Notes under the pieces: model-generated
Database searches by the model: none
What the model saw: only the letters and a program-made list of their open reading frames with translations
What the model was told of the DNA's origin: nothing
IMG/VR virus record: IMGVR_UViG_3300028548_004295
Span: 1-37,212 of that record
Origin: a virus
Length of the DNA: 37,212 nucleotides
Direction: 5' to 3' (one strand)
Part shown: positions 8,148 to 15,713 of the stretch, piece after piece
Position numbering within the stretch: the first letter of the stretch is position 1
How the letters are laid out: the number at the start of each line of letters is the position of its first letter
Translations under genes and position numbers: made by a program

Positions 8148-8992
8148 TGGACAATATTAACCTTAAAAGAGTAGCTGATTTTAATAATTTTATGGTCGAA
8201 CGTCACAATATATTTATACGTAAGGAGTTAAATAATGAGCCCTATCCTTGGAGTGACGATTCTATCCTCACTGCTTACAGTTTTTGTAATGTTTATCGTG
8301 AGCTAGATAGGGTAACTATCTGGATAAGAGAAAACTGGAGAGACCCACATGCTGACCACCCAAACCTACCTTTTGCTATGGCTATGGCTAGGCAAATCAA
8401 TTGGCCACCCACTTTAGCAGAGATTGGCTTCCCTGACACCTTTGACCCAGAACGTATTAAAGGTATTATGAAAGCACGTAAAGATAGAGGTGAGAAGGTT
8501 TATACTGGAGCGTATATGTTAACAGGTACGCTAGGCGGAACTAAAATAGAGCAAACTATTGACAAAATACTTACTCCGCTATATGCTAATTTCCCTACTA
8601 AGTTTGATAGTTTAGAAGAGAGTTGGAAAAGTTTTTTACCCTACCCTGGATTTAGTGACTTTATGTCTTACGAGGTAGTTACTGATTTACGCCATACTAA
8701 ATGGTTACGTAACGCACCCGATATCATGACTTGGGCTAACCCTGGACCAGGAGCAATGAGAGGGTTAAATAGAATATTCGGTAGACCGTTAGACAGTAAA
8801 CAAAAGAAGCCCCTCTTTATACAAGAGATGAGAGACTTACTAGCCTTACTGAATAATACACCTCTACCATTAGAGATGAGAGACATAGAACATTGTCTAT
8901 GTGAGTTTGATAAATATGAGAGGACACGTTTAGGTCAAGGTAGACCGCGTTCCAGATATAAACCCCGTGAATATGAGGAGGACGTACTATAA
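8147..8992 (+). CDS. hmdU-DNA-kinase helical-domain / aGPT-pyrophosphorylase family protein (base hypermodification)
   Basis: A 281-residue mostly helical protein with the hallmarks of the family named for 5-hydroxymethyl-dU DNA kinase helical domains and alpha-glutamyl/putrescinyl-thymine pyrophosphorylases: PWSDDSIL (34-41), FCNVYRELDRVT (46-57), WIREN, a central GTLGGTKIEQTI, the NPGPGAMRGLNRI turn (198-210), and C-terminal DIEHCLCEFDKYER with GRPRSRY. Characterised relatives attach adducts to activated hydroxymethyl-uracil in DNA. There is no Walker A motif, so the kinase half present in some relatives is missing and no kinase is adjacent. The stop and next ATG overlap by 1 bp with the glycosyltransferase. 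Family assignment is from remembered pattern; the reaction is inferred. Confidence 0.7.
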   Translation: MDNINLKRVADFNNFMVERHNIFIRKELNNEPYPWSDDSILTAYSFCNVYRELDRVTIWIRENWRDPHADHPNLPFAMAMARQINWPPTLAEIGFPDTFDPERIKGIMKARKDRGEKVYTGAYMLTGTLGGTKIEQTIDKILTPLYANFPTKFDSLEESWKSFLPYPGFSDFMSYEVVTDLRHTKWLRNAPDIMTWANPGPGAMRGLNRIFGRPLDSKQKKPLFIQEMRDLLALLNNTPLPLEMRDIEHCLCEFDKYERTRLGQGRPRSRYKPREYEEDVL

Positions 8993-9774
8993 TGATTATT
9001 TATATTCCAACCAGAGGCAGGGCACACGATCAAGTGACCTTGTCATTTTTCCCAGATGATATGCGTAAGGATGTTGTCTTAGTAATTGATGACGATGAAG
9101 AGCATTTGTATGAAGGTAAATACGATTGTAAGTACATGGTTATCCCTTCATCTATAAAAGGTATATCAGGTAAACGTAAGTTTATACACGATAACACCAC
9201 AGACCCTAAGATAGTTATGTTAGATGATGACCTGCGTTTTTATATACGTAAGTCTCCTACCGACTGGCATCTAAGATACATGGAGCCTGATGAATATCCT
9301 GCTTTATTTGGTCTTTTAGATAAGTGGTTAGATGACCATGCCCATGTTGGGGTAAGTGCTAGGGAAGGTAATAACCGTGTTGAGCATTTATCAGTTGAAA
9401 ATACTAGGTATATGAGGGTGTTAGGGTATAACCTAGATATGTTTGACGGTATCGAGTTAGCTAGAACTGAGGTCATGGAAGATTTTGATATTAACCTACA
9501 GCTATTGCGTCAAGGTAAAAGTAGTAAGATTAGTTACTACTATGCTCAAGGTCAAAAGTCATCTAACGCGGATGGCGGTTGTAGTGAGTGGCGTACCCCT
9601 GAGGTACAGTCAAATGGTGCTGAGTTACTTCACAGTTTACACCCTGACTTTGTTAAGGTAGTAGAGAAAGAAACTAAAACAGCATGGGGTGGTACTATAC
9701 GTAAGGACGTAAACGTACAATGGAAAAGAGCGTATAACAGTGGTATAAATAAACAATCAGGAGAATTATTTTAA
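8992..9774 (+). CDS. TET-associated glycosyltransferase (TAGT), DNA-base glycosylation candidate
   Basis: A 260-residue GT-A-fold glycosyltransferase. It begins IYIPTRGRA, has VMLDDDLRF (DDD at 78-80, the metal/NDP-sugar site), VSAREGNNR (121-129), VMEDFDINLQLLRQG (161-175, acceptor/base region), QKSSNADGGCSEWRT and a C-terminal KETKTAWGG...DVNVQWKRA. This whole pattern matches the TAGT family described with TET/JBP base-oxidation genes in phages. These enzymes are thought to glycosylate hydroxymethylated pyrimidines in DNA. No TET/JBP oxygenase is in the window. Instead the immediate downstream neighbour (1-bp overlap) is a TS/hydroxymethylase homologue, so the hydroxyl may be installed before replication. 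Acceptor and donor are unknown. Confidence 0.8.
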   Translation: MIIYIPTRGRAHDQVTLSFFPDDMRKDVVLVIDDDEEHLYEGKYDCKYMVIPSSIKGISGKRKFIHDNTTDPKIVMLDDDLRFYIRKSPTDWHLRYMEPDEYPALFGLLDKWLDDHAHVGVSAREGNNRVEHLSVENTRYMRVLGYNLDMFDGIELARTEVMEDFDINLQLLRQGKSSKISYYYAQGQKSSNADGGCSEWRTPEVQSNGAELLHSLHPDFVKVVEKETKTAWGGTIRKDVNVQWKRAYNSGINKQSGELF

Positions 9775-10808
9775 TGGACGTATTAAATTGTAGAAATGTA
9801 AATGACGGCTTTATCAAAGCTATGGATATGTTGTCTTTTGATCAAGGTGACATAACAGAGAGTAGAGCAGGTAATGTTATAGAGCATCCAGTTGCCGTAT
9901 CAACGGTATATGAAAAACCTTGGGAGAGAGTACTGTTTGAAGAAGTACGTGACGCTAACCCTTTCTTTCATTTTATGGAAGGTTTATGGATGTTATCTGG
10001 GCGTAATGACTTAGAGTTTGTTAAGCAGTATAATCAGCGTATGTCTGAATACAGCGACGACGGTAAAACATTACACGGTGCTTATGGTTGGAGATGGATA
10101 GACTATTTCCGTAAAGGTAACAGTGCTGCGTTCACTAGAATTAATCAATTAGATATCATTATTGAAAGACTAAAGAATGATCCTACCGATAGAAGATGCG
10201 TACTACAGATGTGGGATCCCGTAGAAGACTTAGACCGTGAGGGCGTAGATGTACCTTGTAACACTAGTATTTATTTTAAGATACGTAATAACAGGTTATT
10301 AATGACAGTCTGTTGTAGGTCTAACGATGCTATCTGGGGCACATTCGGGGCTAACGTAGTACATATGTCTATGTTACAAGAATACGTAGCTAGTGCTATA
10401 GATGTAGAAATAGGTGAGTACACTCAAGTTAGTGATAGTTTTCATGCGTACACTAAAGTCTTTGAAGAAATGCATTCTAGGTTAGAAGAGTCTGACTCTT
10501 TTGACTACTACTCAATGAAGCATTTTGAGAACCCGTATGATAATAAATCCATTAATAATTTCCCTATGTTCAATAGCGATAACATAGATGACTGGAACGT
10601 AGACCTACATAGATTCTTAGAGCGTAAGCCTTTTGAAGCTGTAGAGTTTAATGATGTGTTTTTTAGTGGCGTGGCTGTACCTTTACAGGATGCTTGGTTT
10701 TTACATAAACAAGGAGAAACTGATGACGCTATGTCAGAAGTACAAAACTGTCTAGCTACAGACTGGGCTAATGCAGGGTTTGACTGGTTACTAAGGAGAG
10801 CAAAGTGA
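9774..10808 (+). CDS. Thymidylate synthase / pyrimidine hydroxymethylase superfamily protein
   Basis: A 344-residue member of the thymidylate synthase fold. The nucleophile is in VPCNTS (Cys162), followed by CRSNDAIWG (Arg182, Ser183, Asp185), GANVVH (Asn194) and SFHAYTKVF (His224, Tyr226). These correspond to E. coli ThyA Cys146, Arg166-Ser167-Asp169, Asn177 and His207-Tyr209. Asn at the base-reading position is typical of dUMP-specific enzymes, whereas dCMP hydroxymethylases carry Asp. The protein is longer than ThyA (264), with extra N-terminal and C-terminal helices, as in phage homologues. Being coupled to the glycosyltransferase suggests it could make hydroxymethyl-dUMP, but plain thymidylate synthesis cannot be excluded. 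Confidence 0.85.
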   Translation: MDVLNCRNVNDGFIKAMDMLSFDQGDITESRAGNVIEHPVAVSTVYEKPWERVLFEEVRDANPFFHFMEGLWMLSGRNDLEFVKQYNQRMSEYSDDGKTLHGAYGWRWIDYFRKGNSAAFTRINQLDIIIERLKNDPTDRRCVLQMWDPVEDLDREGVDVPCNTSIYFKIRNNRLLMTVCCRSNDAIWGTFGANVVHMSMLQEYVASAIDVEIGEYTQVSDSFHAYTKVFEEMHSRLEESDSFDYYSMKHFENPYDNKSINNFPMFNSDNIDDWNVDLHRFLERKPFEAVEFNDVFFSGVAVPLQDAWFLHKQGETDDAMSEVQNCLATDWANAGFDWLLRRAK

Positions 10809-11491
10809 GTGGTCAAATATATCAGTGGTCATACAGTAGACTAGGTACTTTTGAAAAGTGTCCTAAGAAAGCACACTATGCTTATGTTAAGCGTATTAAA
10901 GAGCCTGGGAATAAAGCTATGGATAGGGGTAAGGATATTCATACTCTGTGTGAGGATTATATAAGGGGTCGATTTGATGAGATACCTAAAGAACTAGCAG
11001 ACTTTGAAGAAGCCTTTGATGCATTAAAAGACCTTCACCTTAAAAGTTATGTAACCTGTGAGGGCGACTGGGCTTTTGATAAAGACTGGAAGCCAGCACC
11101 ATGGTTCGGTGAAACTACATGGGGTAGGGCTAAAGTAGATGCGTTTGTACATATTGACGGTACAGATACCGCTAGAGTTATAGACTTTAAAACAGGTAGA
11201 TACGACGGTAACCAAGAAGTACATAGAGAGCAGTGTGAGTTATATGGGGCAGTAGTACTAGAACGTATGCCTGAAATTAAAACCATAACTACTGAGCTCT
11301 GGTACTTAGACCATGGTAAGATTGATAGGTATGAGTATAGTGCTGAAAATATAGTACATAAACAAAAGAAATTAAATGACAGAGCCGTAGCTATGACCGA
11401 GGCTACAGAGTTTCCAGCTAAACCTAGTACGTTTGGTTGTAAGTGGTGTTATTTCGGTAAGGAGAAAATGTGTGATGACAGATATGAATGA
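10805..11491 (+). CDS. RecB/Cas4-like PD-(D/E)XK exonuclease with Fe-S cysteines
   Basis: A 228-residue nuclease. The N-terminal WSYSRLGTFEKCPKKA, RGKDIHTLCEDY (His plus acid), GRAKVDAF (Asp), VIDFKTG (D-x-K) and QCELYG (Q-x3-Y) are the ordered motifs of the RecB/AddB/Cas4 nuclease family. One Cys near residue 19 plus C-terminal CKWCYFG...MC supply four cysteines in the arrangement that binds a 4Fe-4S cluster. A role in processing DNA ends during replication or recombination is likely; CRISPR adaptation is not indicated, as no array or Cas gene is present. It overlaps the TS homologue by 4 bp (GTGA) and the HD gene by 17 bp. Confidence 0.85.
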   Translation: MSGQIYQWSYSRLGTFEKCPKKAHYAYVKRIKEPGNKAMDRGKDIHTLCEDYIRGRFDEIPKELADFEEAFDALKDLHLKSYVTCEGDWAFDKDWKPAPWFGETTWGRAKVDAFVHIDGTDTARVIDFKTGRYDGNQEVHREQCELYGAVVLERMPEIKTITTELWYLDHGKIDRYEYSAENIVHKQKKLNDRAVAMTEATEFPAKPSTFGCKWCYFGKEKMCDDRYE

Positions 11492-11975
11492 TCTATTCAA
11501 TATGATACGTGGTGGTGCTATTAAGCGTTACCACACTTTAGAAACTATAGGTGAGCAGTCAGTAGCTTCTCACTCTTGGGGCGTAGCTATGATACTACAG
11601 TATCTTGACCCTAACGTAAGTAAGGAAGCTATATTAAGAGCTTTAACTCATGACGTAGCTGAACTGTTTACCGGTGATATACCAGCACCAGTTAAGTGGG
11701 CTAACCCTGACTTAGTTGAAGTATTAAAAAGGATAGAAACTAAATACGAAGACAGTATAGGTATCAGTTACAAGCTGAGCCGTGCTGAAAGTAAGCTAGG
11801 TAAACAAGCAGATATGTTTGAGTTATTAGTTTTTTGTGTACGTCAAAGGCGTCTAGGGAATACTAATATGAACGAGGTATTTAGTAACGGTGTGGAGTAT
11901 TTAGCTTCAGATAAATTAAACGAAAGAGGTAAGCATTTACTTGGCTACCTCACTAAGATATACGGAGGTATATAA
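11475..11975 (+). CDS. HD-domain phosphohydrolase (YfbR-like 5'-deoxynucleotidase)
   Basis: 166 residues from ATG 11475, preceded by AAGGAG ten bases upstream. The HD signature is complete: ASHSW (first His), LTHDVAE (HD pair), FTGDIPAPVKW with a downstream acidic residue. The TGD(I/L)P(A/T)PVK block is diagnostic of the E. coli YfbR group, which removes phosphate from dNMPs. In a phage operon containing a TS homologue and a glycosyltransferase it may deplete a competing nucleotide such as dTMP or recycle host dNMPs (inference). The related dATPase DatZ of 2-aminoadenine phages is an alternative, but no PurZ-like gene is present here. Confidence 0.85.
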   Translation: MTDMNDLFNMIRGGAIKRYHTLETIGEQSVASHSWGVAMILQYLDPNVSKEAILRALTHDVAELFTGDIPAPVKWANPDLVEVLKRIETKYEDSIGISYKLSRAESKLGKQADMFELLVFCVRQRRLGNTNMNEVFSNGVEYLASDKLNERGKHLLGYLTKIYGGI

Positions 11976-11976
11976 A

Positions 11977-12267
11977 ATGGCAGGTAGTAATTTTGACTTT
12001 ATAGGTAAGTTAGCTAAAAGTGATGTAGAAGCTTTAGAGATAGCCCAGGAAAGTTATGGAGATAGTTGGCGTTTGAGGGGTGGGGTAGGTGCTTTTATGA
12101 TGCTCGCCCGTAAGTGGGATAGGATAGAGAATCAAGTTAGTTCTGATAACTATGACATATTTAAAACTATTAAACAAGACCCTAGTAGTGACGGCATATT
12201 AGATGACATACGTGACTTACGTAGATATTTATTGTTAGTCGAAGGGCATTTAGCTAGTAATGATTAA
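11977..12267 (+). CDS. Small conserved protein, possible nucleotide-modification-associated domain
   Basis: 96 residues. The start is ATG 11977, with GGAGGT ten bases upstream; a TTG at 11941 would lie inside the preceding gene. The core reads SYGDSWRLRGGVGAFMMLAR KWDRIE and ends DDIRDLRRYLLLVEGHLA, an all-helical pattern I remember from many phages. It resembles the small MazG-like/DUF1599 (Nmad1) proteins that accompany nucleotide-modification genes, but that match is tentative. The DDxRDLRRY segment could bind metal and nucleotide. It overlaps the cytidylyltransferase gene by 8 bp and belongs to the same transcript. Confidence 0.7.
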   Translation: MAGSNFDFIGKLAKSDVEALEIAQESYGDSWRLRGGVGAFMMLARKWDRIENQVSSDNYDIFKTIKQDPSSDGILDDIRDLRRYLLLVEGHLASND

Positions 12268-12664
12268 GGGCATAACATTTGGTGCTTTTGATTTATTCCA
12301 TGCTGGTCATATACTTATGTTAGCTGAGGCTAAAACGGTGTGTGATCACCTAACCGTATGTATTCAAAAAGACCCTAGTATAGATAGACCTAAGAAAAAC
12401 ACACCAATACAAAACATAGTTGAAAGACAGATTCAAGTTAAGGCGTGTAGATATGTTGACGACATACTAGTTTACGAAAGAGAAGACGACCTACTTAATA
12501 TATTAAGGGGCGTACAGTGGGACATAAGAATAATAGGTGACGAGTATTACAAGAAACCTTTTTCCGGACGTAAAGAGTTCGGTATTAAAAAAGTACACTT
12601 TAATAAACGAGCACATCAGTTTAGCTCAACCGAGTTAAGGAATAGAGTATGCCGAGACAAGTAA
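12260..12664 (+). CDS. TagD-like cytidylyltransferase
   Basis: A 134-residue nucleotidyltransferase of the cytidylyltransferase family. It begins GITFGAFDLFHAGHILML, with the HxGH CTP-binding motif at residues 14-17, continues with RIIGDEYY, and ends with FSSTELRNRV, the (I/F)S(S/T)TEL signature. Length and motifs fit glycerol-3-phosphate cytidylyltransferase, which makes CDP-glycerol from CTP. A substrate cannot be read from sequence. The gene lies between a putative modification-associated protein and DNA polymerase, overlapping both (8 and 16 bp), so a CDP-activated donor for base or surface modification is conceivable. Confidence 0.85.
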   Translation: MIKGITFGAFDLFHAGHILMLAEAKTVCDHLTVCIQKDPSIDRPKKNTPIQNIVERQIQVKACRYVDDILVYEREDDLLNILRGVQWDIRIIGDEYYKKPFSGRKEFGIKKVHFNKRAHQFSSTELRNRVCRDK

Positions 12665-14532
12665 GTTTATTTTTGCCTGAGGTGGATTGGACACCCCCGA
12701 GTAGTCTACCTGACCTGAGTGGATACAGTGAAGTAGCTATAGACCTAGAGACCTATGACCCATTATTAATGTCTCATGGTCCATCTTGGGCATTCCCAGA
12801 CGCTGGTTATATCACAGGTATAGCCATAGCCACTAAAGACTTTAGTTTATATTTTCCTATACAGCACGAGGGTGGTGGTAACTTGGATAAAAACCTAGTT
12901 ATCAAATGGATGACTAAACAGATGAGTTACGGTAACGACAAAGTATTCCATAATTCTTTATACGATATGGGTTGGCTTAAACGCTATGGTATAGAAGTCA
13001 AAGGTAAGATACAAGACACTATGTTCGCTGCTCCTTTAATAGATGAGAATCAATATAGTTACTCATTAAATAATCTAGGTAAAAAATATTGTGGTGAGAA
13101 TAAAGATGAAACTTTACTTACTCAAGCAGCAGAAGCTTATGGGTTAAATCCTAAGAGTGAGATGTATAAGTTACCCGCTAGGTATGTTGGTCCATACGGT
13201 GAGCAAGACGCAGCACTTACCTTAAAGTTATGGGGAGTATTTAAAGAGTTACTTAAAGCAGAAAACGTTACCAAGATATATGACTTAGAGACTGCTCTAA
13301 TACCTATCTTACTTGACATGAGATATAAAGGCGTACCTGTTGACCTTGACGTAGCAGAAAGGGTGAGTAAAAAATTAAAGAAAGAAGAAGACACCATACT
13401 AACTTCTATCCATAAAGAGTTCGGTATGAAGCCTGACCTATGGGCAGCACAGTCTATAGCTACAGTATTTGATAGGGCAGGATTAAGCTACCCACGTACA
13501 CCTAAGACTAACGCACCATCTTTTGCTGGTGACTGGTTAGAAGCTCATGACCATAAGTTAGCTAATAACATAGTAAGAGCACGTAAGCTAAATAAAGCTA
13601 GGACTACCTTTATAGATAAGATGATACTAGAGCATAGTGTGGGTGGTAGAATACATGGAGAACTTCATCCTTTACGTAGTGACCGTGGTGGTACAGTAAC
13701 AGGTAGGTTCAGTAGTAGTAACCCTAACTTACAACAAGTACCCGCTCGTAATGAGGATATTGGTCCATTAATTCGTAGTATCTTTATACCTGAAAAAGAC
13801 CATTACTGGGGTTGCTTTGATTACTCTCAGCAAGAACCTAGACTAACAGTACATTACGCTTCAGCTACCGAGCAAGAAGGGGCAGAAGAAGCAGTTGATG
13901 CTTACCGTAATAGGGATGCTGACTTTCATCAGGTAGTAGCAGATATGGCTAACATAAGCCGTAAAGAAGCTAAGATAATTAACTTAGGGCTAAGTTACGG
14001 GATGGGTAAAGATAAGCTAGTAAAACAGCTAGACCTATCTATGCAGGAAGCAGAGTTACTATTTGATACCTATCATAAAAGAGTACCTTTTATCAAGGGG
14101 TTACGTGATCAATGTGCTAGGCTTGGGGCTAACCGTGGATATATAACCACTATAGCTGGGCGTAAATGTAGGTTTAATCTTTACGAGCCTATGAATGATA
14201 GACAACCAGCCTACCCTTATGAAAAAGCTGTTACTGAGTATGGTAGTCAAGTTAAAAGAGCTTTTACCTATAAAGCTATGAATAGATTAATACAAGGCTC
14301 AGCAGCAGATATGACTAAGCAAGCAATGATTGACTTGTACAAAGAAGGTATTTTACCACATACCCAAGTACACGATGAATTAGATATTTCAGTTACCGAC
14401 CCTGACCAGTGTGAACTTATCATGCAGGTAATGGCGGACTGTACACCTTTATGTGTTCCCAATAAAGTTGATGCAGAAATAGGTAGAAGTTGGGGAGAAG
14501 CAACAGTTCATTATAAGGAGTTTTTTAAATGA
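12649..14532 (+). CDS. polA: Family A DNA polymerase with 3'-5' exonuclease, Leu-762 type
   Basis: A 627-residue replicative DNA polymerase. The exonuclease domain has AIDLETY (Asp32, Glu34), HNSLYDMGWL (Asp106) and YGEQDAAL (Tyr183, Asp187), a complete DEDDy set. The polymerase domain has TGRFSSSNPNLQQVP, motif A DYSQQEPRL (Asp391), motif B RKEAKIINLGLSYG and motif C QVHDEL (His575, Asp576). The residue equivalent to E. coli Phe762 is Leu446. Leu here is common in marine virioplankton polymerases and has been associated with slower, more accurate copying and often temperate lifestyles. There is no 5'-3' exonuclease domain. It overlaps the cytidylyltransferase gene by 16 bp and the HTH gene by 4 bp. 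Confidence 0.96.
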   Translation: MPRQVSLFLPEVDWTPPSSLPDLSGYSEVAIDLETYDPLLMSHGPSWAFPDAGYITGIAIATKDFSLYFPIQHEGGGNLDKNLVIKWMTKQMSYGNDKVFHNSLYDMGWLKRYGIEVKGKIQDTMFAAPLIDENQYSYSLNNLGKKYCGENKDETLLTQAAEAYGLNPKSEMYKLPARYVGPYGEQDAALTLKLWGVFKELLKAENVTKIYDLETALIPILLDMRYKGVPVDLDVAERVSKKLKKEEDTILTSIHKEFGMKPDLWAAQSIATVFDRAGLSYPRTPKTNAPSFAGDWLEAHDHKLANNIVRARKLNKARTTFIDKMILEHSVGGRIHGELHPLRSDRGGTVTGRFSSSNPNLQQVPARNEDIGPLIRSIFIPEKDHYWGCFDYSQQEPRLTVHYASATEQEGAEEAVDAYRNRDADFHQVVADMANISRKEAKIINLGLSYGMGKDKLVKQLDLSMQEAELLFDTYHKRVPFIKGLRDQCARLGANRGYITTIAGRKCRFNLYEPMNDRQPAYPYEKAVTEYGSQVKRAFTYKAMNRLIQGSAADMTKQAMIDLYKEGILPHTQVHDELDISVTDPDQCELIMQVMADCTPLCVPNKVDAEIGRSWGEATVHYKEFFK

Positions 14533-14840
14533 GTAGACGTATAGAAAAAGAAGAGATGTATTCTGAAATAGTCATGAGTTCAAAGGAAGGTAAGACTCTT
14601 GAGGAAATAGGATACGAGTTTGGTGTTACTAAAGCACGTGCATGGCAGATTGTTAGGTTCAGTGAATTAGGAGACGGTGACTATTACACTGGGTATAAAA
14701 TGTTTATGGATAAAAAAGCAGAGATATATACCAAGAAAGATACCACCAGTAAAGAAAGAAGCCAGGAACTTAGAGGCTGGTTAAATTCAAAGAACGTTAG
14801 GCTTATAAAAGGTAAGTACGACGATCAACCTAGCTGGTAA
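14529..14840 (+). CDS. Small helix-turn-helix DNA-binding protein
   Basis: A 103-residue protein. Residues near 22-42 (TLEEIGYEFGVTKARAWQIV) form a sigma-70 region 4-like or resolvase-like helix-turn-helix, with the pattern EIG-x5-V-x6-W-x-I. The remainder is charged with no other motif. It overlaps the polymerase stop by 4 bp (ATGA) and ends the replication operon just before the first repeated promoter motif. A role as a transcription switch for the downstream cassette region is an attractive guess. Confidence 0.75.
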   Translation: MSRRIEKEEMYSEIVMSSKEGKTLEEIGYEFGVTKARAWQIVRFSELGDGDYYTGYKMFMDKKAEIYTKKDTTSKERSQELRGWLNSKNVRLIKGKYDDQPSW

Positions 14841-14847
14841 CTTTAAT

Positions 14848-14874
14848 TAGACTATGCTAGTATTGACTAGCGAC
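14848..14874 (+). promoter_or_regulatory. Repeated promoter-like motif, copy 1 (divergent)
   Basis: TAGACTATGCTAG shares its first 12 bases with the motif repeated six more times on this strand between 19.7 and 23.5 kb. It starts 67 bp before the ATG at 14915. The 3' half of the motif is not conserved, so it may be weaker. Confidence 0.5.
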
Positions 14875-14914
14875 CTATAGTTTAATTAATATAGTTAATT
14901 TAAAGGAGAAAACT

Positions 14915-15193
14915 ATGTTAGAATTAAACGGTGAGGTTTGGAAAGCTGCAGACGAGGGTGGTTACTATTTAGAGGACATGCACAATATGCGTATGGCTAC
15001 AGCTTTAATAGGGCTAAAACTAGAAGCTAAGTCAAGTGGTCTTAAGTTTACTAGAATCTCTAGTTTCGGGGTATTAAAAGAATACTTTTACGGGCTTAAG
15101 AAAAGTAAAAAAGATGCATACGACCAGCTAGTAGAAGCGGGTATATATGAACACTTTACCATAGCTACTAAGAAAGATGCACCCAGCGTATAG
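14915..15193 (+). CDS. Hypothetical protein
   Basis: A 92-residue soluble protein with no recognised motif. The N-terminus LNGEVWKAADEGGYYLEDMHNMRMATALIGLKLEAKSSG is helical. It has a strong AAAGGAG site seven bases before the ATG and a promoter-like motif 67 bp upstream, which support translation. It overlaps the next gene by 17 bp. Confidence 0.7.
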   Translation: MLELNGEVWKAADEGGYYLEDMHNMRMATALIGLKLEAKSSGLKFTRISSFGVLKEYFYGLKKSKKDAYDQLVEAGIYEHFTIATKKDAPSV

Positions 15194-15713
15194 CACACAC
15201 TTTGTATACTTTTTACCTGACTTACCTAGTCGGGTAATGAAGTTCAATATGACTGAGATGCATAAAGTAAAAGGCGGTGGTATTTATATAGGTGACCCTA
15301 TGAAAATGTCTCCTTCTTTAGGTATACCCCAAGCTGAGCGTTGGTATAAAGAATACACAGGTAAAGCTAAAAAGTTTGATACTGCTAAATGTGGGCAGTT
15401 TGCTTTATACAAAGTATTAATGAAAAAGGCTAAACATATAACCGAGGATGATATGAAAAATCTATATAAAAACCATAAGGTAGACATACCTAAACCTAAC
15501 AACTACTGTACAACTGTGCGTGGTCGTGACCCTTACGATACTACCCAGATATTAATACGTACAGATAAAGTACCAATGAGCCAAAAGAATAAAAAAAGGT
15601 TATTGAGTTACATAGGTAAGCCGAGTATACAAAAAGTATTAGATAGAGGTGTGCTAACTCTTAATGATATTAAGTATGATATAAAGCTAGGTTATATAAC
15701 TAAAAATTCCTAG
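15177..15713 (+). CDS. Hypothetical basic protein
   Basis: A 178-residue Lys-rich protein (158 if ATG 15237 is the start). No family is recognised. It contains GGGIYIGDPMKMS, a region of Lys/Tyr-rich helices, and NYCTTVRGRDPYDTTQILIRTDK. High charge and short helical segments suggest nucleic-acid contact, but this is not demonstrable. The long version overlaps the previous gene by 17 bp with AAGAAAG directly before the ATG. A long inverted repeat follows the stop. Confidence 0.65.
   Translation: MHPAYSTHFVYFLPDLPSRVMKFNMTEMHKVKGGGIYIGDPMKMSPSLGIPQAERWYKEYTGKAKKFDTAKCGQFALYKVLMKKAKHITEDDMKNLYKNHKVDIPKPNNYCTTVRGRDPYDTTQILIRTDKVPMSQKNKKRLLSYIGKPSIQKVLDRGVLTLNDIKYDIKLGYITKNS

Noticed and set aside
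10805-11491. CRISPR-Cas adaptation system suggested by the Cas4-like protein
   Set aside because: No repeat-spacer array, Cas1 or Cas2 in the window; RecB-type nucleases are common in phage replication clusters.
8147-14532. 2-aminoadenine (Z-genome) system because HD phosphohydrolase, AEP primase and PolA occur together
   Set aside because: No PurZ-like adenylosuccinate synthetase motif and no MazZ are seen here; the HD protein matches YfbR-type motifs better.
15177-15713. RNA polymerase or sigma factor for the repeated promoter motif
   Set aside because: No polymerase or sigma motif is visible in this or neighbouring proteins.
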